Shown one piece after another: positions 1-11,905 of a stretch of DNA of 64,000 nucleotides. Numbering within the stretch: the first letter of the stretch is position 1; each line of letters starts with the position of its first letter. Location of the stretch: contig JBBDHG010000061.1 of NCBI GenBank assembly GCA_037951165.1, positions 2,323,001 through 2,387,000 of the forward strand, read 5' to 3'. A program made the translations under genes and the position numbers. The notes under the pieces were generated by a model. It saw only the letters and a program-made list of their open reading frames with translations. It did no database searches and was not told the DNA's origin. This DNA is from Lophius americanus. Its lineage: Eukaryota > Chordata > Actinopteri > Lophiiformes > Lophiidae.

Positions 1-965
1 TGGGTGTCTTGAATAACCTTGATCAATCAGGGTGAAGAGGTGCCTGGTGCTCCTTTTCTCCACACCTGATCAAACTGACAGTGAAGAAGAAGAAAAAACA
101 GCCTGGGATGAGGAGGAGAGGATTTTTCATGATTTTCAGATTCTGTGACAGAAAAATACCACATATCACTTTTATTAAGAGTGATAAGCAAGCTGTGAGT
201 TTTTCCCAAAGGAGTAAACTTTGGAACAATACCTGAGATTTAGGTTTGTCATCACTCTTTCTGTCTATTGCTTTGTTTCTCTCTCTCTCTCTTTCACACA
301 TGCACACATGTGCGTGAGCTGTGGCCCGTAGGGACGTCTTTCTTTTGGCTGACAGATCAAAAGGATGCGGATCTGTGAATGTTTCAGTGTCGATCTCCTC
401 TGCCTCGGCTCTCACTCGCACTGCTTTGGGAATTAGTGATTTTGTTGCAGCCCATCAACAGCAAAACACATGTTTGGAGGAAACAGAAGAGCTGTGGTGC
501 AGACAGGAGAGTAGCAAAAAACAGATAAGTGTGGGACCTCAGTATGGATTCCATGGCCTTGCCCAGAAGTGCGGCAGCAGAGGAGGCAGAGGGAAATTCT
601 AAAAGGTGGCAGGAGAGCAATAGGAATAAAGTGAAAAGAACAATAAATTGATGCTGAGTCAGATTGGTGATATTGCAGGAAGGGGTGATTTCATTTTGGC
701 TTGCCACCAGGGGGAAGAACGTGAGGTTTTATACACAATTCCCTTTCCTTGACACATTCAAGTTCAGATGCATTCTCTTATACATCCCACCTACTCCAAA
801 ATAACATACTGACATGCTGGAAAGTAAAGACTCCACAAGTTTCCCCACATCTTTTTTTTTTTGTGTGTTTGTAGCACTATTATTTTCTGAAAACCAATAG
901 CTTTTCAGTAGCTGGACACTTTTATTGACAATCATAAGTCATATGGTAGCATCATGAGAAGTTAT
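1..965. other. Unassigned non-coding flank
   Basis: No gene is recognised here. Open frames are short, and the longest (about 130 codons, minus strand) translates a (CT)n tract at about 279-293 as alternating Arg-Glu, so it is a low-complexity artefact. A T-run lies near 851-862. Otherwise the sequence is AT-rich and featureless to the eye. Confidence 0.5.
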
Positions 966-1850
966 ACGCCAATTAGCCATAACATTGTAACCATCTGCCT
1001 GATATTACATAGGTCCCCCTTTTGCCTGCTAAGTAGCTCAGACCTATTGAGGCATGGGCGCCAGAAGACTTCTGGTAGTATTCTGTCATGTCCTGATTCT
1101 TAAAGTGCTGTAAGTTGAGCGGTGAAACCTCCATGGATCAGACTTGTTTAAACCATTTTTTCCATGTGGCAGGTGACTTATCCTGCTGACCGAGGCCATT
1201 AGGGAGTATTATTCCCATGAAGGCTATATTTGGTCTGCAACAATTTTTTGTAAAGGTTGTAGGTCAAAGTACCCTCCACATGTCCGCAGCAGAACATTGC
1301 CTCCCTTGTTTTTGCTGCTTGTCTTCTTTTGCTATCTCTTTCCTAGGTGAGTGACGCACACACACCTGCCTGTCCACTTGATTTAAAAGCAAATTTGATT
1401 CTTGAGAGCCAATCACCTTGTTCCATTGCTCGGATGTCCAGTTCTGATGCTGAAGTGGACATTGTAGTCGCTTTCGCCATCAGACACGGTTCAGCACCGT
1501 CTTTCCGCTACACAGCACCTAGCTGTGATGCACTGAGTTCTGACACTTTTTTATCAGAATGAGCATCTTTTCCAACTATTTTGTGCCACAGTGGCTCTTC
1601 TGAGATTGGACAACATGGGCTTGCCTTCACTCCAACACACATCAATGAGCCTGTGGTTGCTGCTTTCACTGGCATTCATCCTTCAGACTATTTTTAGTCA
1701 GCAATAACGACTGCAGACCGGATCACCCAACAACACCCGGAGTTAAGGAAATACTCAAAACCAGTCGTTTAGCCATCACAATTTGTCAAATATACAAATG
1801 TTTCCTGCTTAAACCACATCAACTTCAAGAACATGTTCCCTTACTCTCCA
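966..1850 (-). mobile_element. Decayed Tc1-like DNA transposon
   Basis: The left edge carries the subterminal signature of a common fish Tc1-like family (AATTAGCCATAACATT at about 971-986), followed by text matching the reverse complement of the transposase 3' half. Recognisable blocks include the one encoding the 'P-R-N-L-Q-D-L' region (near 1110-1140), the 'F-P-N-G-S-G-L-F-Q-Q-D' region (near 1185-1230), and the segments near 1340-1480 and 1500-1560. The transposase would be on the minus strand. Numerous substitutions, stops and indels leave no usable frame. The right boundary is soft because the inner TIR is not seen clearly. Family assignment rests on remembered similarity to fish Tc1 elements, not a search. 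Confidence 0.75.
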
Positions 1851-4282
1851 TGCCAGTGGCTAGAATGAAATGTGTGACCGCTATCATTTTACAAGCATCA
1901 CTGAAGCTCACACCCGGCCGAGCTTTCTGCTGTTGTCAAAAATAAAACCGTTATCGAAGTGTCACATGCAGTTTAATGTGACTAAAAACTGCTCCCATGA
2001 AGTAAGCTACTTTTCCTTCCACCCTCCTCATCCCGCATGTTGACTAACGTGTAAGAGCTCGCAGAGAAACAGGAATCTGGACGAAACAGTCATGGTAAAA
2101 TGTTTGAGAGAAAGGAATGAACGAAACCAAAGAGATTCCATTCTGAGTTAATGTCGTCCCTATGATAACAAATCATCCCTGATTATCTTTCACCCATTGC
2201 CTGCTAAATTAAATAAATCTTCTTGGTCTTTAACTGTCACCTATTGGTTCGATTTTATCTATGGGTGTGTAACCAACCTGCAGTGCTGAACTTTTGTCTG
2301 CCCTTGTTGGCAGTCAGAGTATTTATATAAACACTCACAACTTGCTTATGGCACTATATGCTCCGCCACAGGCATGGCATGGACTCCTCGTATTCTTGTT
2401 TACAAAGGCTCTAAATAAAAATGACCCTGGAGTATCTATGTGGCAGCCATGATAAGAGCTGTTCAAAATCTCTAAATGCGCATGGTAAAAGGTGTTCACT
2501 GCTTCCTTTCTTATCTGTTTCAGCAATGAATACAGTGGGCCATTCTTTATGAAAGGAAAGGAGATAATGCTGTCCCACAATGCATTGTGGCAGCAACACT
2601 CGGACTCTCTAACCTATCAGCGTGTGACATCATCAGCATTTATCGGCCTGTACGGCTTAAAAGCCCAATAAAAATCATTGTTTCATGGCGTTTACTGAGT
2701 TTATTGTTGGTTTAGAAATCTGTTCAATGCATCAAAGCAAATCCCAATCAGAGGGAAAAATGTATTCAGAGAGGCTTTTAAGCAGATCTTTTTTATTCAA
2801 CATCATTCAAATTTCACCACGATAGTGCGGAGAACTTTGTACCACCTCATACCAGATTGTCATTGCCTACCAGCATAACATATTTTAATGCACCTCCATG
2901 AGCACACGGTCAACAACATGTAACTTTTGAATTAATACAGAATCAGCACCGGGAAACGGGTTGGAGGTACAACCCACCATCAGCTCTCACTCAGCATTGT
3001 TTCTCTCTGCCCACAGCCCCCATATAGTAAATTGTTATCAACACGCCACAACACATGTCCACCCTTAAGGTGAGGAGAGGCAAAACAAACATTTATTGCA
3101 CATTTCATCATATTCAGTCAATCAAATGATTTGAATAAACAAGCCCAAAGGAGAAAGTAAATGTTGCTCTAAAGGTTATACAGTTCAGGTTTAATCTTAT
3201 ATGGAGAAATTTAGCAATGCTTTGGGAGGAGGTTTAATTTTCTCAGGCTTTATGCAGTAAAAACCCATTTTCGTCCAACTATGATGTATAAATAGTACAT
3301 CTGCAAAAATTTAATCTTTTAATCTCCAAGGAAATTGAAGGCTTCCAACTGCTCTACCAACCCCAACATTTGAGGAGTCGTATTGGACTATTTTGAATCA
3401 GACGATTAGCATTTCATACTAGTTTTCAGATTGCAGTGAATACTTTGGCCCTTAGAAGTGAGATTTTGATAATCAAGTTATAACAGGGCTTGTACTGCAG
3501 ATATTCCCTGCCTGTTTTGTCCTCTATTAGTGCTTTACTCCCCTTTCACATTTGTTATTGCTCAAATTCCCAGATCAATATGATGAGCTGATCGCACAGT
3601 GGCTACAAAAAGGTGCTGACAGAGTGTTGGGTCTCAGCAGGCAAGCCTAGACAATGTAGCTCTCTTGGGTTATCCTGTCTAAGCATTTCTTTAAGGACTC
3701 AGTGGGCCTTTAATAGCCAGCTCACCTGCTTCAATAACCATTCTACCCTTTTTATTTGCATAATATTCTATCAGCTCTCCTCTCCCTTTTCTCTCAACTG
3801 CCTCAACCCAGAGATCTGTTCAATTCAAACTGTTTTCATCTATAATACATCGTCCAGATCTATCAACTGTAGGCTTTCCAGCATCAGCATTTCATGAATT
3901 AACACATTTTTTCTCTCAGTCTGAATGGTTGGTAGAAGCTTTCGTATTCACTTAGACTTCTACCAAGTCTGCCTTTATGATGCTCCAGTTATGAGACCAT
4001 AATTATTTAGCTAGATGCTTGTAAAGGATATGCCTCCTCAGTATATTTGTTTGCGGCGCCAAGCCAAAGTGTTGAGAACCTTAAAAAAGATTGCAATAAC
4101 AAAATTTAAGGAGTAATATCAATTTCAGCAATTTAGTACAGCCATGTCAGCAAATATGCTAATGCTTTGCAAAGCGGTCCTGATCAAATCAGGATAGAAG
4201 TCGAGGATCATATTATTAATATGTTGGAGCAAGCATGCAATGGGCTTTAATTGTCAAATGATAATCGACATTATGAAGTCAC
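1851..4282. other. Unassigned non-coding DNA
   Basis: I see no exon, RNA gene or recognisable repeat in this stretch. It contains ordinary AT-rich sequence with scattered short open frames, none over about 95 codons and none with family motifs. Confidence 0.4.
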
Positions 4283-4285
4283 ATA

Positions 4286-4345
4286 TATAATAATAATAAT
4301 AATAATACATTTAATTTATAATGCATTTATAATGCATGTATATAT
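4286..4345 (-). mobile_element. L2-type LINE 3'-end fragment
   Basis: An (AAT)n run followed by ACATTTAATTTATAATGCA is the same 3'-terminal signature that begins the three long LINE copies in this window (at 10205, 26818 and 52726). Only the last few tens of bases are present, consistent with a severely 5'-truncated insertion on the minus strand. A tandem repeat of TTTATAATGCAT follows. Confidence 0.6.
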
Positions 4346-4714
4346 ATACAATATATGTCTGTGCAAGTAGATGTTCTCAGACTTGTCGCTTGAAAAGCAT
4401 ATGCTTGTCGACAAGAGTGTGATTATTATATTATTATTTCGTGTTTGTAATGGACATGCTGCTGATAGGGACACGGTGGTCTTTTAAAATAAAGTGCCAA
4501 ACGCACAGCATTCCAGTAATTCTATCCAATGTGGGAGAGAGAGATGATTCATTATATTGCTGTTGTTCCCACTCATACTAATTTCCTCTTAAAAAACAAT
4601 ACAACTAGTATCGTTGTCAAATTATTTGTACTATTATAGGCTCACCAGATTTTTCAGCATTTAAGCACTTGAAGCACAGATTAAAGGGATACATATCAAC
4701 TGAATCCCAAGACA

Positions 4715-4800
4715 AATAAGACTATAATAACAATAATAACAATAATACATTTTATTTATAGAGCACTTTTCATGAATACTCGAAGATGCTCTATGTGTGT
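4715..4800 (-). mobile_element. LINE/SINE 3'-tail fragment, second type
   Basis: An (AATAAC)n-like tail is followed by ACATTTTATTTATAGAGCAC, then TTTTCATGAATACTCGAAGATGCTC. The layout resembles the L2 tails above but the sequence differs, so it is probably a related family. The inner boundary fades into unassigned AT-rich DNA. Confidence 0.45.
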
Positions 4801-5689
4801 CTAAATAGGAAATAAACTGGAATCAAATTAAAACAAGAAAACCAGATATTAGAATATAAATATAAAACTCACATTACCAACATTAGTTAAAGATTAAAGC
4901 AAGGGAAATGTAATTTTAAATATACCTCATGAACCAACAAATCATATATATGTAATGTTACCTTTAAACCACAGACAGGATAAAATAAAAGAAACGTAGC
5001 AAACTGAGTAGCAAACTTTCTGCAGGCGTCCAGGCTGCAGAGGGTTAACCTGGGTCAGAAAAGGCTATAGAATAATAAAGACCGTGCCAGCATCAGCAGC
5101 ATTAGTGCCATTCTAAAATGGCACTTGTATGCTTTCTATATCTATGTGTCATGTCATCATCTGATTGCCTCGCATAGTTATGTTTTTATTAAATATATAT
5201 TAGACACTGCATGATAACCTACAGTCTGAACCCAACAAATGAAGGCTCACTCACTCTATCATTTTCCCTCTCTAGCACAAGTAGTTTGAAACCAGCTTTA
5301 AACTTGACAAGCTCATTCTCTTCTTCATCAAATCACAACTTGCCACTTTCTCTTTTGGCCAGTTGTTGCTTTATAAATGTTTATCTCTCTCTCTGCTCAT
5401 TCATTTGCAAAGATTCCCCTCCACCCCCTCACTGGCTCAACCCTGGGCATCTGGCCATCTCCGATACACTCTGATCAGAAGTTTTACTTTCACGAATCCA
5501 CTACAACTTCCAACCCCATTCATCATTCACACCACCAGGCTGTCCTTCATATATGAAGCACCTAAATCAATCAATTTCCCTGATTTGCGTCCTGACAGAT
5601 TTAAAGCACCAAATATTTTGTTCCCAATAAATAATGAACTTCAAGACTCAAAATAATGGATTATATCATGGAATTATCATTGCAGCCAC
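4801..5689. other. Unassigned non-coding DNA
   Basis: No gene or repeat family was recognised. Two overlapping + strand open frames of 87 and 97 codons (5211-5656) are serine/leucine-rich, show no domain and look like chance frames. Confidence 0.4.
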
Positions 5690-6490
5690 CACGTCCTTCA
5701 TATTAACGCGATAACTCTTAAACTGATTCATGGATCCTTTTAAACTTAATTCCTAGATAGACTTTAGTGCAAGGAAGAACTGTATTGATTCTGGGAACAG
5801 TCAGTTGTATATTTCCAACAGAAGGGGTGCATTACCTCGAAAAATTGACGCACATAAATTGATTCAAGCAGTTCTATCTGTACAGTATTCGTCATTTTTT
5901 CGTCTTATAGTTCATATTCTACTCTAGAGGGGAACTTTTTTATTAAAAATTCGATTTTTCTGGATATAGCGTCCTAACCATTAGTCTGACTACTCCAAAT
6001 TCAGTGCATTTGAGTCGATTCAAAGAGATCTATCTTTCATGTATCACAGATTGGTCTAATAGTTCATATTCTACTAACTCTCTTTTTACAAAAATCATTA
6101 TTTTCGCAGGCACACCTCAAAAATGTCATGGATCATTTTCAAACTTTATACCCTAATAGACCTTAGTGTGAAGAAGAATTGGATTGATTTTGGGAAAGGT
6201 CGGTAGTATAGTTTTGACACTAGGGGGTTCTTGGGCCATAATTTTCTGGGGCCATAATCTCTCGCCCATTTTCCGATTTATTTCAAATTTGGAACATAAG
6301 AATCAACTGGAGGAGATCTATCTTGTTTGCGTTGAATTGTAGTCTTATAATTCATATTTCACTCAGTTTCGGGAGCCTTTTTACCAAAAATGCTGTGGGC
6401 GTAACATTCAGTTTTAGGTTTTCAATCAAGGGTATTGCTTATACAACAAAGGAGATTGGCGACTTTTCGGTTATATACCCTGGCTGTCGG
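5690..6490 (+). repeat. Dispersed repeat family R-A, with internal tandem units
   Basis: The block at about 6128-6225 (CATGGATCATTTTCAAACTT, then GATTGATTTTGGGAAAGGTC, then GACACTAGGGGG) is a close reverse complement of 18560-18660. A diverged copy of the same text lies at 5735-5835. A second motif (about 'GATCTATCT' followed by 'TTATAGTTCATATTCTACT') recurs near 5868, 6013 and 6303, so the locus holds about three tandem units. The other copies in the window are 18340-18720 and 59095-59665. I recognise it as a fish interspersed repeat but cannot name it. A 97-codon open frame inside it is not credible as a gene. Confidence 0.65.
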
Positions 6491-6504
6491 AGACGAGAGC
6501 ATAG

Positions 6505-7085
6505 GACTAGTGTGTGTGCGTGTGTGTGTGTGTGTGCGTGTGTGCAAGCATGCAGAGTAGGGTGTGTTTTAATACATTTAGACGGATCTGATTCCAACAT
6601 CAGTTTAGAACGGTAAAAGCATGTCATGTTTTTGATAGCTAATTCTGTGTGTTTATACATATATAGTATATTAACGTGTGTTCTTTTAGTGTTGAATGCT
6701 CAGATTATCAGAAATTTTTTTGAATGGGCTATGAATAAACAGATAAAAAACTTATATGTCTAGACTGCAAAACAAAAAGTGCTGTCAAAAGAAACAGAAC
6801 TTTATTATATATTAACGGTTCTTCGGCATCATCAGCCAACTGGGACACCTGTGCTGTTTGAAATCAAAATGAAAAAATAACAAACAATACAACAACATGA
6901 GTAGGCATGAAAGGAAATGGTTCCATTTATTATCAAAGAAACTAAAAAACAGGAGATAAGAGAGAAAAGTAACTGAAATATACAGTGTGTGGGTGTGTGT
7001 GTGTGTGTTGAGTGTGTGTTTGTGTGTGTTTGCGTGTGCGTGTTTGTGTCAGTGTGTGTCGGTGCGTGTGTTTGTGTCTGGGGGT
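6505..7085. repeat. Two (TG)n microsatellites with unassigned spacer
   Basis: TG/CG-alternating runs at about 6510-6545 and an interrupted (TG)n block at about 6985-7085 flank AT-rich sequence. The antisense frame over the second block gives His-Thr dipeptide repeats and is not a protein gene. Confidence 0.85.
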
Positions 7086-7477
7086 GGTGATAATGTTTCA
7101 GCAGCCATATGTTGAGGGCATATAAATATAAGACTCTACAACCTGTGTTAGTTATAGAATGATTTTTTCCATTTAATAGCAACCGTTTTCCCTGTCTTCC
7201 TGTCTTTTAGAAGGATGAGCATACAAAACTGAGATAATTCAAGAGGAAAGCGGACTATGACACCTAATAGTTGTTAGGTGATGTCAAATACTTCAGCTCT
7301 TTCAATATTTCGGGGGAAGGAGAGGAAAGTACTTATACGTTATTTACAGGACGATGCCTGAAGCTTCTATAATGTGGTGATTCACACTAGGTCCATGGGC
7401 CTATCTCATGTTACCGTCTCTCAGTCAGCGGCAACTTTTAGCCTAAAGATTAGTCATTCATTTCAATTTATCCTTAA

Positions 7478-7662
7478 TTAGTCAAATATAGTCAAAAAGG
7501 GTACAACATAGTGAAATTCTTTCTCTGCATTCGACCCATCCCTGAAGGAGCAGTGGGAAGCTCCTGTGAAGCGCCAAAGGAGCATTTTGGGTAGAACCGG
7601 CTACTTTCCGATCGCCTGAGTGGGGGACAATTAGATCCATCAACTGAGCTACAGTTGCCCCA
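7478..7662 (-). mobile_element. tRNA-derived SINE, degraded
   Basis: Read on the minus strand, the element begins GGGGCAACTGTAGCTCAGTT (A-box-like) and has GTAGCCGGTTCTACCC (B-box-like) about 65 bases further. It then passes into the tail region GGGATGGGTCGAATGCAGAG, which it shares with the copies at 20413-20645 and 25225-25345. The promoter boxes are diverged. The tail end lies near 7478. Confidence 0.7.
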
Positions 7663-7689
7663 TATATAAAAACTTTAACCTGTGAATCA

Positions 7690-10204
7690 CAGTACATTGG
7701 TCCCATACATCCAAACAACCCTTATTTTCATATTAGGGACATAAGGAAGCTATAGGACAATCTCTACTACAATGCTATTACTATTCTATATATGCTGTTT
7801 CAATATAGCCTTCAAAGAACTGATACAGGGAATTATTAAGTAGTCCAGTGGGTAAGAATGTTTGACTTTCACTTCATTAAATATGTGGGTGCGGAACTGA
7901 AGCAGAATCGAAGCAGTAAAATTTGTCGACTGGTCTTAGAGCTGCCGGTTGCGATTTCCCCCGTCGTCTTTACTCGGTTGTACGTCCTGAGATTGATTGA
8001 TTGCAGAAATAACATATGTTAGCCTTAAGGACTGGAAAAACACATGACTGCTAACTTTAGCTTGCTCAGTTTAGAATTAACTCTCATAGCTGGATTACCA
8101 TTAGGCTTTCATTAGTCCCTTCCTCCATCTGCTAGAATTAAATAAAGCTGCAGTTTGAAGGAGCCACATTTTTTTCCAAGCAGTAAGTTCGAAGTTAGAG
8201 TGAGATTCCCTTATAGAGGAGGTAGATGGAGTATATTCTTTAATGTAAATGCTCACTTTAAAAAAAAGAAAATCAGAGACAAACATTAAAAATCACAAAA
8301 AAAAGAGACTGATTTGCTTTGGAGTGTGAGGATGTGATCGTCCATCTTTGTTTGTCTGTACATCTACAGGAGATCTCAAAATGATGTCTAAAGATTTTAA
8401 TGAAATTTTGTAAAGGAGACAAAAATGTATTTCTGGTTACATTGGCAGATCATTGCTGTCCAAATGAAGCAATCTGTCTATTTTGGGTACCATTGCTGGA
8501 AATCTTCTCTGTCATACTTGCATCTGCACATCCCTTTGTTGGTATCCTCTCTTTATTTACCATATCTGTGAAAGGCCATTGGTGGAATCTTCTCCATCAT
8601 TTCCCATTCGCGTATAATATACCATAATATGCATGTAATATGTTTGCAAAGCATTGGACGCAGGACATTTCTGAGCCTAAGCCATTGCTGGTGAGACATC
8701 GCAAAGAGTGTGTCGAAGGCTATGTTTCAAATGGTGGATGAATGTAAATGTTTAATCGATGTTTAAATGTCATCTTACTGCCACTTCTGTCCACTCATTC
8801 ATTCTTGAATTATATTTGAATAGCTTAACTAAGAGACTAAAAGTCGGGGATATATAATTAATATGATTTATAAATATTGCGTGTCAACTGCTGTAAAATG
8901 CTCCATTCACTTGTCTGTCTTCATTGAACTTACTGATTATTTGAAAAGACATTCTAACCCTAATTTTCCATTGATTTAAGGGTGCCTCACCAGAGCGTGG
9001 AGGGAGGATAAGGAACAACCTGGATGGGGAGAAGAGAGTGCTAATTTAATTATCTAGGGTTATTTATGCAACTCCTGCTACCAATCAAGCAATTAATTCT
9101 AAAATTAATTGCCAATAATATATATTCATCATTACATTACAGTACCATTATGTTTTTGATCACTGCACAAGTGACAGTGATGGTCCATGTAATGTCTTAT
9201 TCAATGATCTGCACTGTCGACTTGGAAAATGAACCACAAGTCTGAACTTCAGAAAGCAATTTCTTAATTCTAATCAAATTGTATTATTTATGCTGCTTTT
9301 GGTCAGGAAGACAAGAGCGTAAGCACAGCAGGACACAGATGAGCAGTGTGTTTGCACACATTGTGTGATAACACCCATAATATAAAGCACTCGAATAATT
9401 GAATTACAACTCATGCTGTTTGTTTTACCACTTAGTGGTCCAAGAAAAGGTCAGAGGATCAGTTTTTCAGCGATCTGGCTCTTTCAAAAAACTTGTGTAG
9501 GAAGCAAATGTGGTTCAGATGGTGGTAGTTTACAAATACAAACTGAGATTGGTTCCATTAATATCCTTATCAACAAGCTAGGGCACACTTTCAATTAATT
9601 AGCAAGCAGAAGGAAGAGTGAATTAGAATAATGGCTTGTAAAAGCAGGTATGTTGGCATCACCATCTGTACTGGAGTTAAAACAGAACACAGTGGAAAGC
9701 TGTACTGTGAGGATTTCTGGCAGCCTTTAGAAATCCAAATCCTGATTGATCCAAAGATAAGTGAAATTTGATTCTGTTGCAACTATTGATCACTTTCCAG
9801 TTGATGACAGCAGAGCTCTTGAAGCCAAAATAGGATACAAGACAATAAAAGAAGATACATATCCTTAACTCAAAGTCAAATAATCAGAAATATAACATGG
9901 CACAATATTACGAATCAGAAATTTCTTCCATTTTTTAATTTAGTTTTAGATGAGTTTTAAATAGATGTTAACATCTGATCAGTTACTGTATAATATTAGA
10001 TACATTTTATTATGAATTTAACAAAACCAATTTGATTAAAATTTGCGTAAGTGGTCAAATGTTAATTCAATGAGAGTAGAAAAAACTAAGAAAATACAAA
10101 TGGTTTATTACAGTAAAAAAAAAAATTGTGGTAATGAGTTTATTAGAATGTCTTTTGTGACCACCCTACAAGAGTTTGTGATCCAAGTGTCTGTAACCTA
10201 AGTA
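7690..10204. other. Unassigned non-coding DNA
   Basis: No gene was recognised. Around 8335-8420 the sequence resembles a widespread vertebrate interspersed repeat (a stretch about TTTGTCTGTACATC and GATTTTAATGAAATTTTG), but the match is too short to bound. The remainder is AT-rich with short chance frames. Confidence 0.4.
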
Positions 10205-11780
10205 GTAATAATTATAATAATAATAATACATTTAATTTATAACCCCACTTTACATTTGGATCAAATTTCAAAGCACTACAAGGTAAAAGCACGTAAGAGT
10301 ATCAATGAAAACATATCACAATATTATAAAAGTATTAGCAAAAAAGCAGAAAGCAGCAATATTAATTAAAAGTTAAAGGGTCTGCTGAAAAGGAAAGTTT
10401 TAAGTCCTTTTTTAAAAGTCTCGTCTGTTGAGACCTCAGATGGTCAGGGAGGAAATTCCACAGACGGGGGGCAGAAGAACAGAAGGCCCGATCACCCATG
10501 GTGCTGAGCTTAGTCCGGGGAAGGAGTAGGCCGTTTGGGGGTGTAGAACGGAGGGATCATGTTGAGGTTAGTAGGATGAGTAGTTCTTTTTTTGAAAATT
10601 CTTTCTGGTGAGTGAGGAGGAGATCTTATATTCAATTGTGGTGGAGATTGGAAGCCAGTGAAGTGAATGATGAACGGGTGTGATGTGTTCGTGTTATGCA
10701 CTCTCAGCAGGATCCTTGCAGCACTGTTTTGAACATACTGAAGTCTTTAAAGGCCTTTATCAGGGATCCCGATGAGAAGTGCGTTACAGTGATCCAGTCA
10801 GAAGGAGACAAACGCGTGGACCAGCTTTTCAGCATCACTCAAGCTGAGTGAAGAGCGGAGTTTGGAAATATTTCTGAGATGGTCAAAGGAGATCTTGCAA
10901 ATGTGTCTGATTCGGGATTCAAAAGTGAGTTGAGGGTCGAAGATTAGTGACTGATGAAGAGAGGGGAATGTCGTGACCACAGAAGATAAAGCTGGTTATG
11001 GAGGAAGACTGGGTCTGATGTGGGGTGCCAATAAAATTACTTTAGTTTTGGAGCTGTTTAACTGGAGAAAGTTGTATTTCCTCCACACCTTCATCTCTTC
11101 AAGACAGGCGCTGAGTCTTGACAGGGGAGATGATGATGATGTTGAGGATTACGATGGAGAAGCTGTAGAGGAACATGTGTCAGTTTGTATGTAGATTTGC
11201 GTTTCATCAGCGTAGCAATGAAATGAGAGTCCATATCGACTGATGACATGGCCGAGGGGGAGCATGTACATTATGAATAGATGGGGCCAAGGACTGATCC
11301 TGGGGTACCCCACAGGTAATGGTGTGTGTCCGGGACCTTGAACTTCCAAGGGAACAGTATTCTGTTCTGTCGGTGAAGTAGGATTGAAACCAGTTTAGGG
11401 CGGTGTCAGTGAGTCCAATGGTGTGATGTAGGCGGTGTAGGAGTATTCCACGGTCAACAGTGTCGAAGGCAGCAGACAAATCAAGGAGAATCAGGCGGGA
11501 ACGTGAGGCAGCATCTGCTGACATCCGGAGGTCATCTGTGACTCTAAGCAGGGCTGTTTCCTTAAGCAACGACTTAATCCAGTTCTTTGGAGAGAAATGG
11601 GAGATTGGAATTGGGCCTGTAATTTGCCAAAACTTCTGAATCAAGAGTGGGTTTTATGAGGAGTGGTCTGGTTATGGCGGTTGTTAGGCCAGATGGAACA
11701 TAGCCAGCCTGGAGTGAGTGTTTTATTACAGTTGTGATCAGGGGAATTATGGAAAGTAGCACGAAAAAGCCCTCCTTTGA
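10205..11780 (-). mobile_element. L2-clade non-LTR retrotransposon, copy A (5'-truncated, dead)
   Basis: The 3' end is at the left: an AAT-type tail (10205-10230), then ACATTTAATTTATAA, shared with copies B and C. Going upstream on the minus strand come the C-terminal region, the thumb motif (L-T-F-E-S-R-I-R-H-I-C-K-I-S, about 10880-10960), and reverse transcriptase motifs. These include catalytic L-D-L-S-A-A-F-D-T-V-D (about 11450-11485), C-G-V-P-Q, and the active-site box at 11203-11214, which reads Y-A-D-E instead of Y-A-D-D. The finger region has lost about 90 bases compared with copy B, joining F-S-P-K-N-W directly to I-K-S-L-L-K-E-T-A-L-L. Several frames are needed to read it, so it is non-coding now. 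Unaligned sequence up to about 11900 may be part of the same insertion. Confidence 0.88.
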
Positions 11781-11905
11781 CGTCTGGATACTGGTGGTGG
11801 TGGCTGATGACTCCCCTGAGGCATGATTAATGATAAGGTTGATAGATCTCCAAGGGCTATTTGGAGATGGGGATTTGGATAGCGTGCGACCCAGCAGCAT
11901 GCTAG

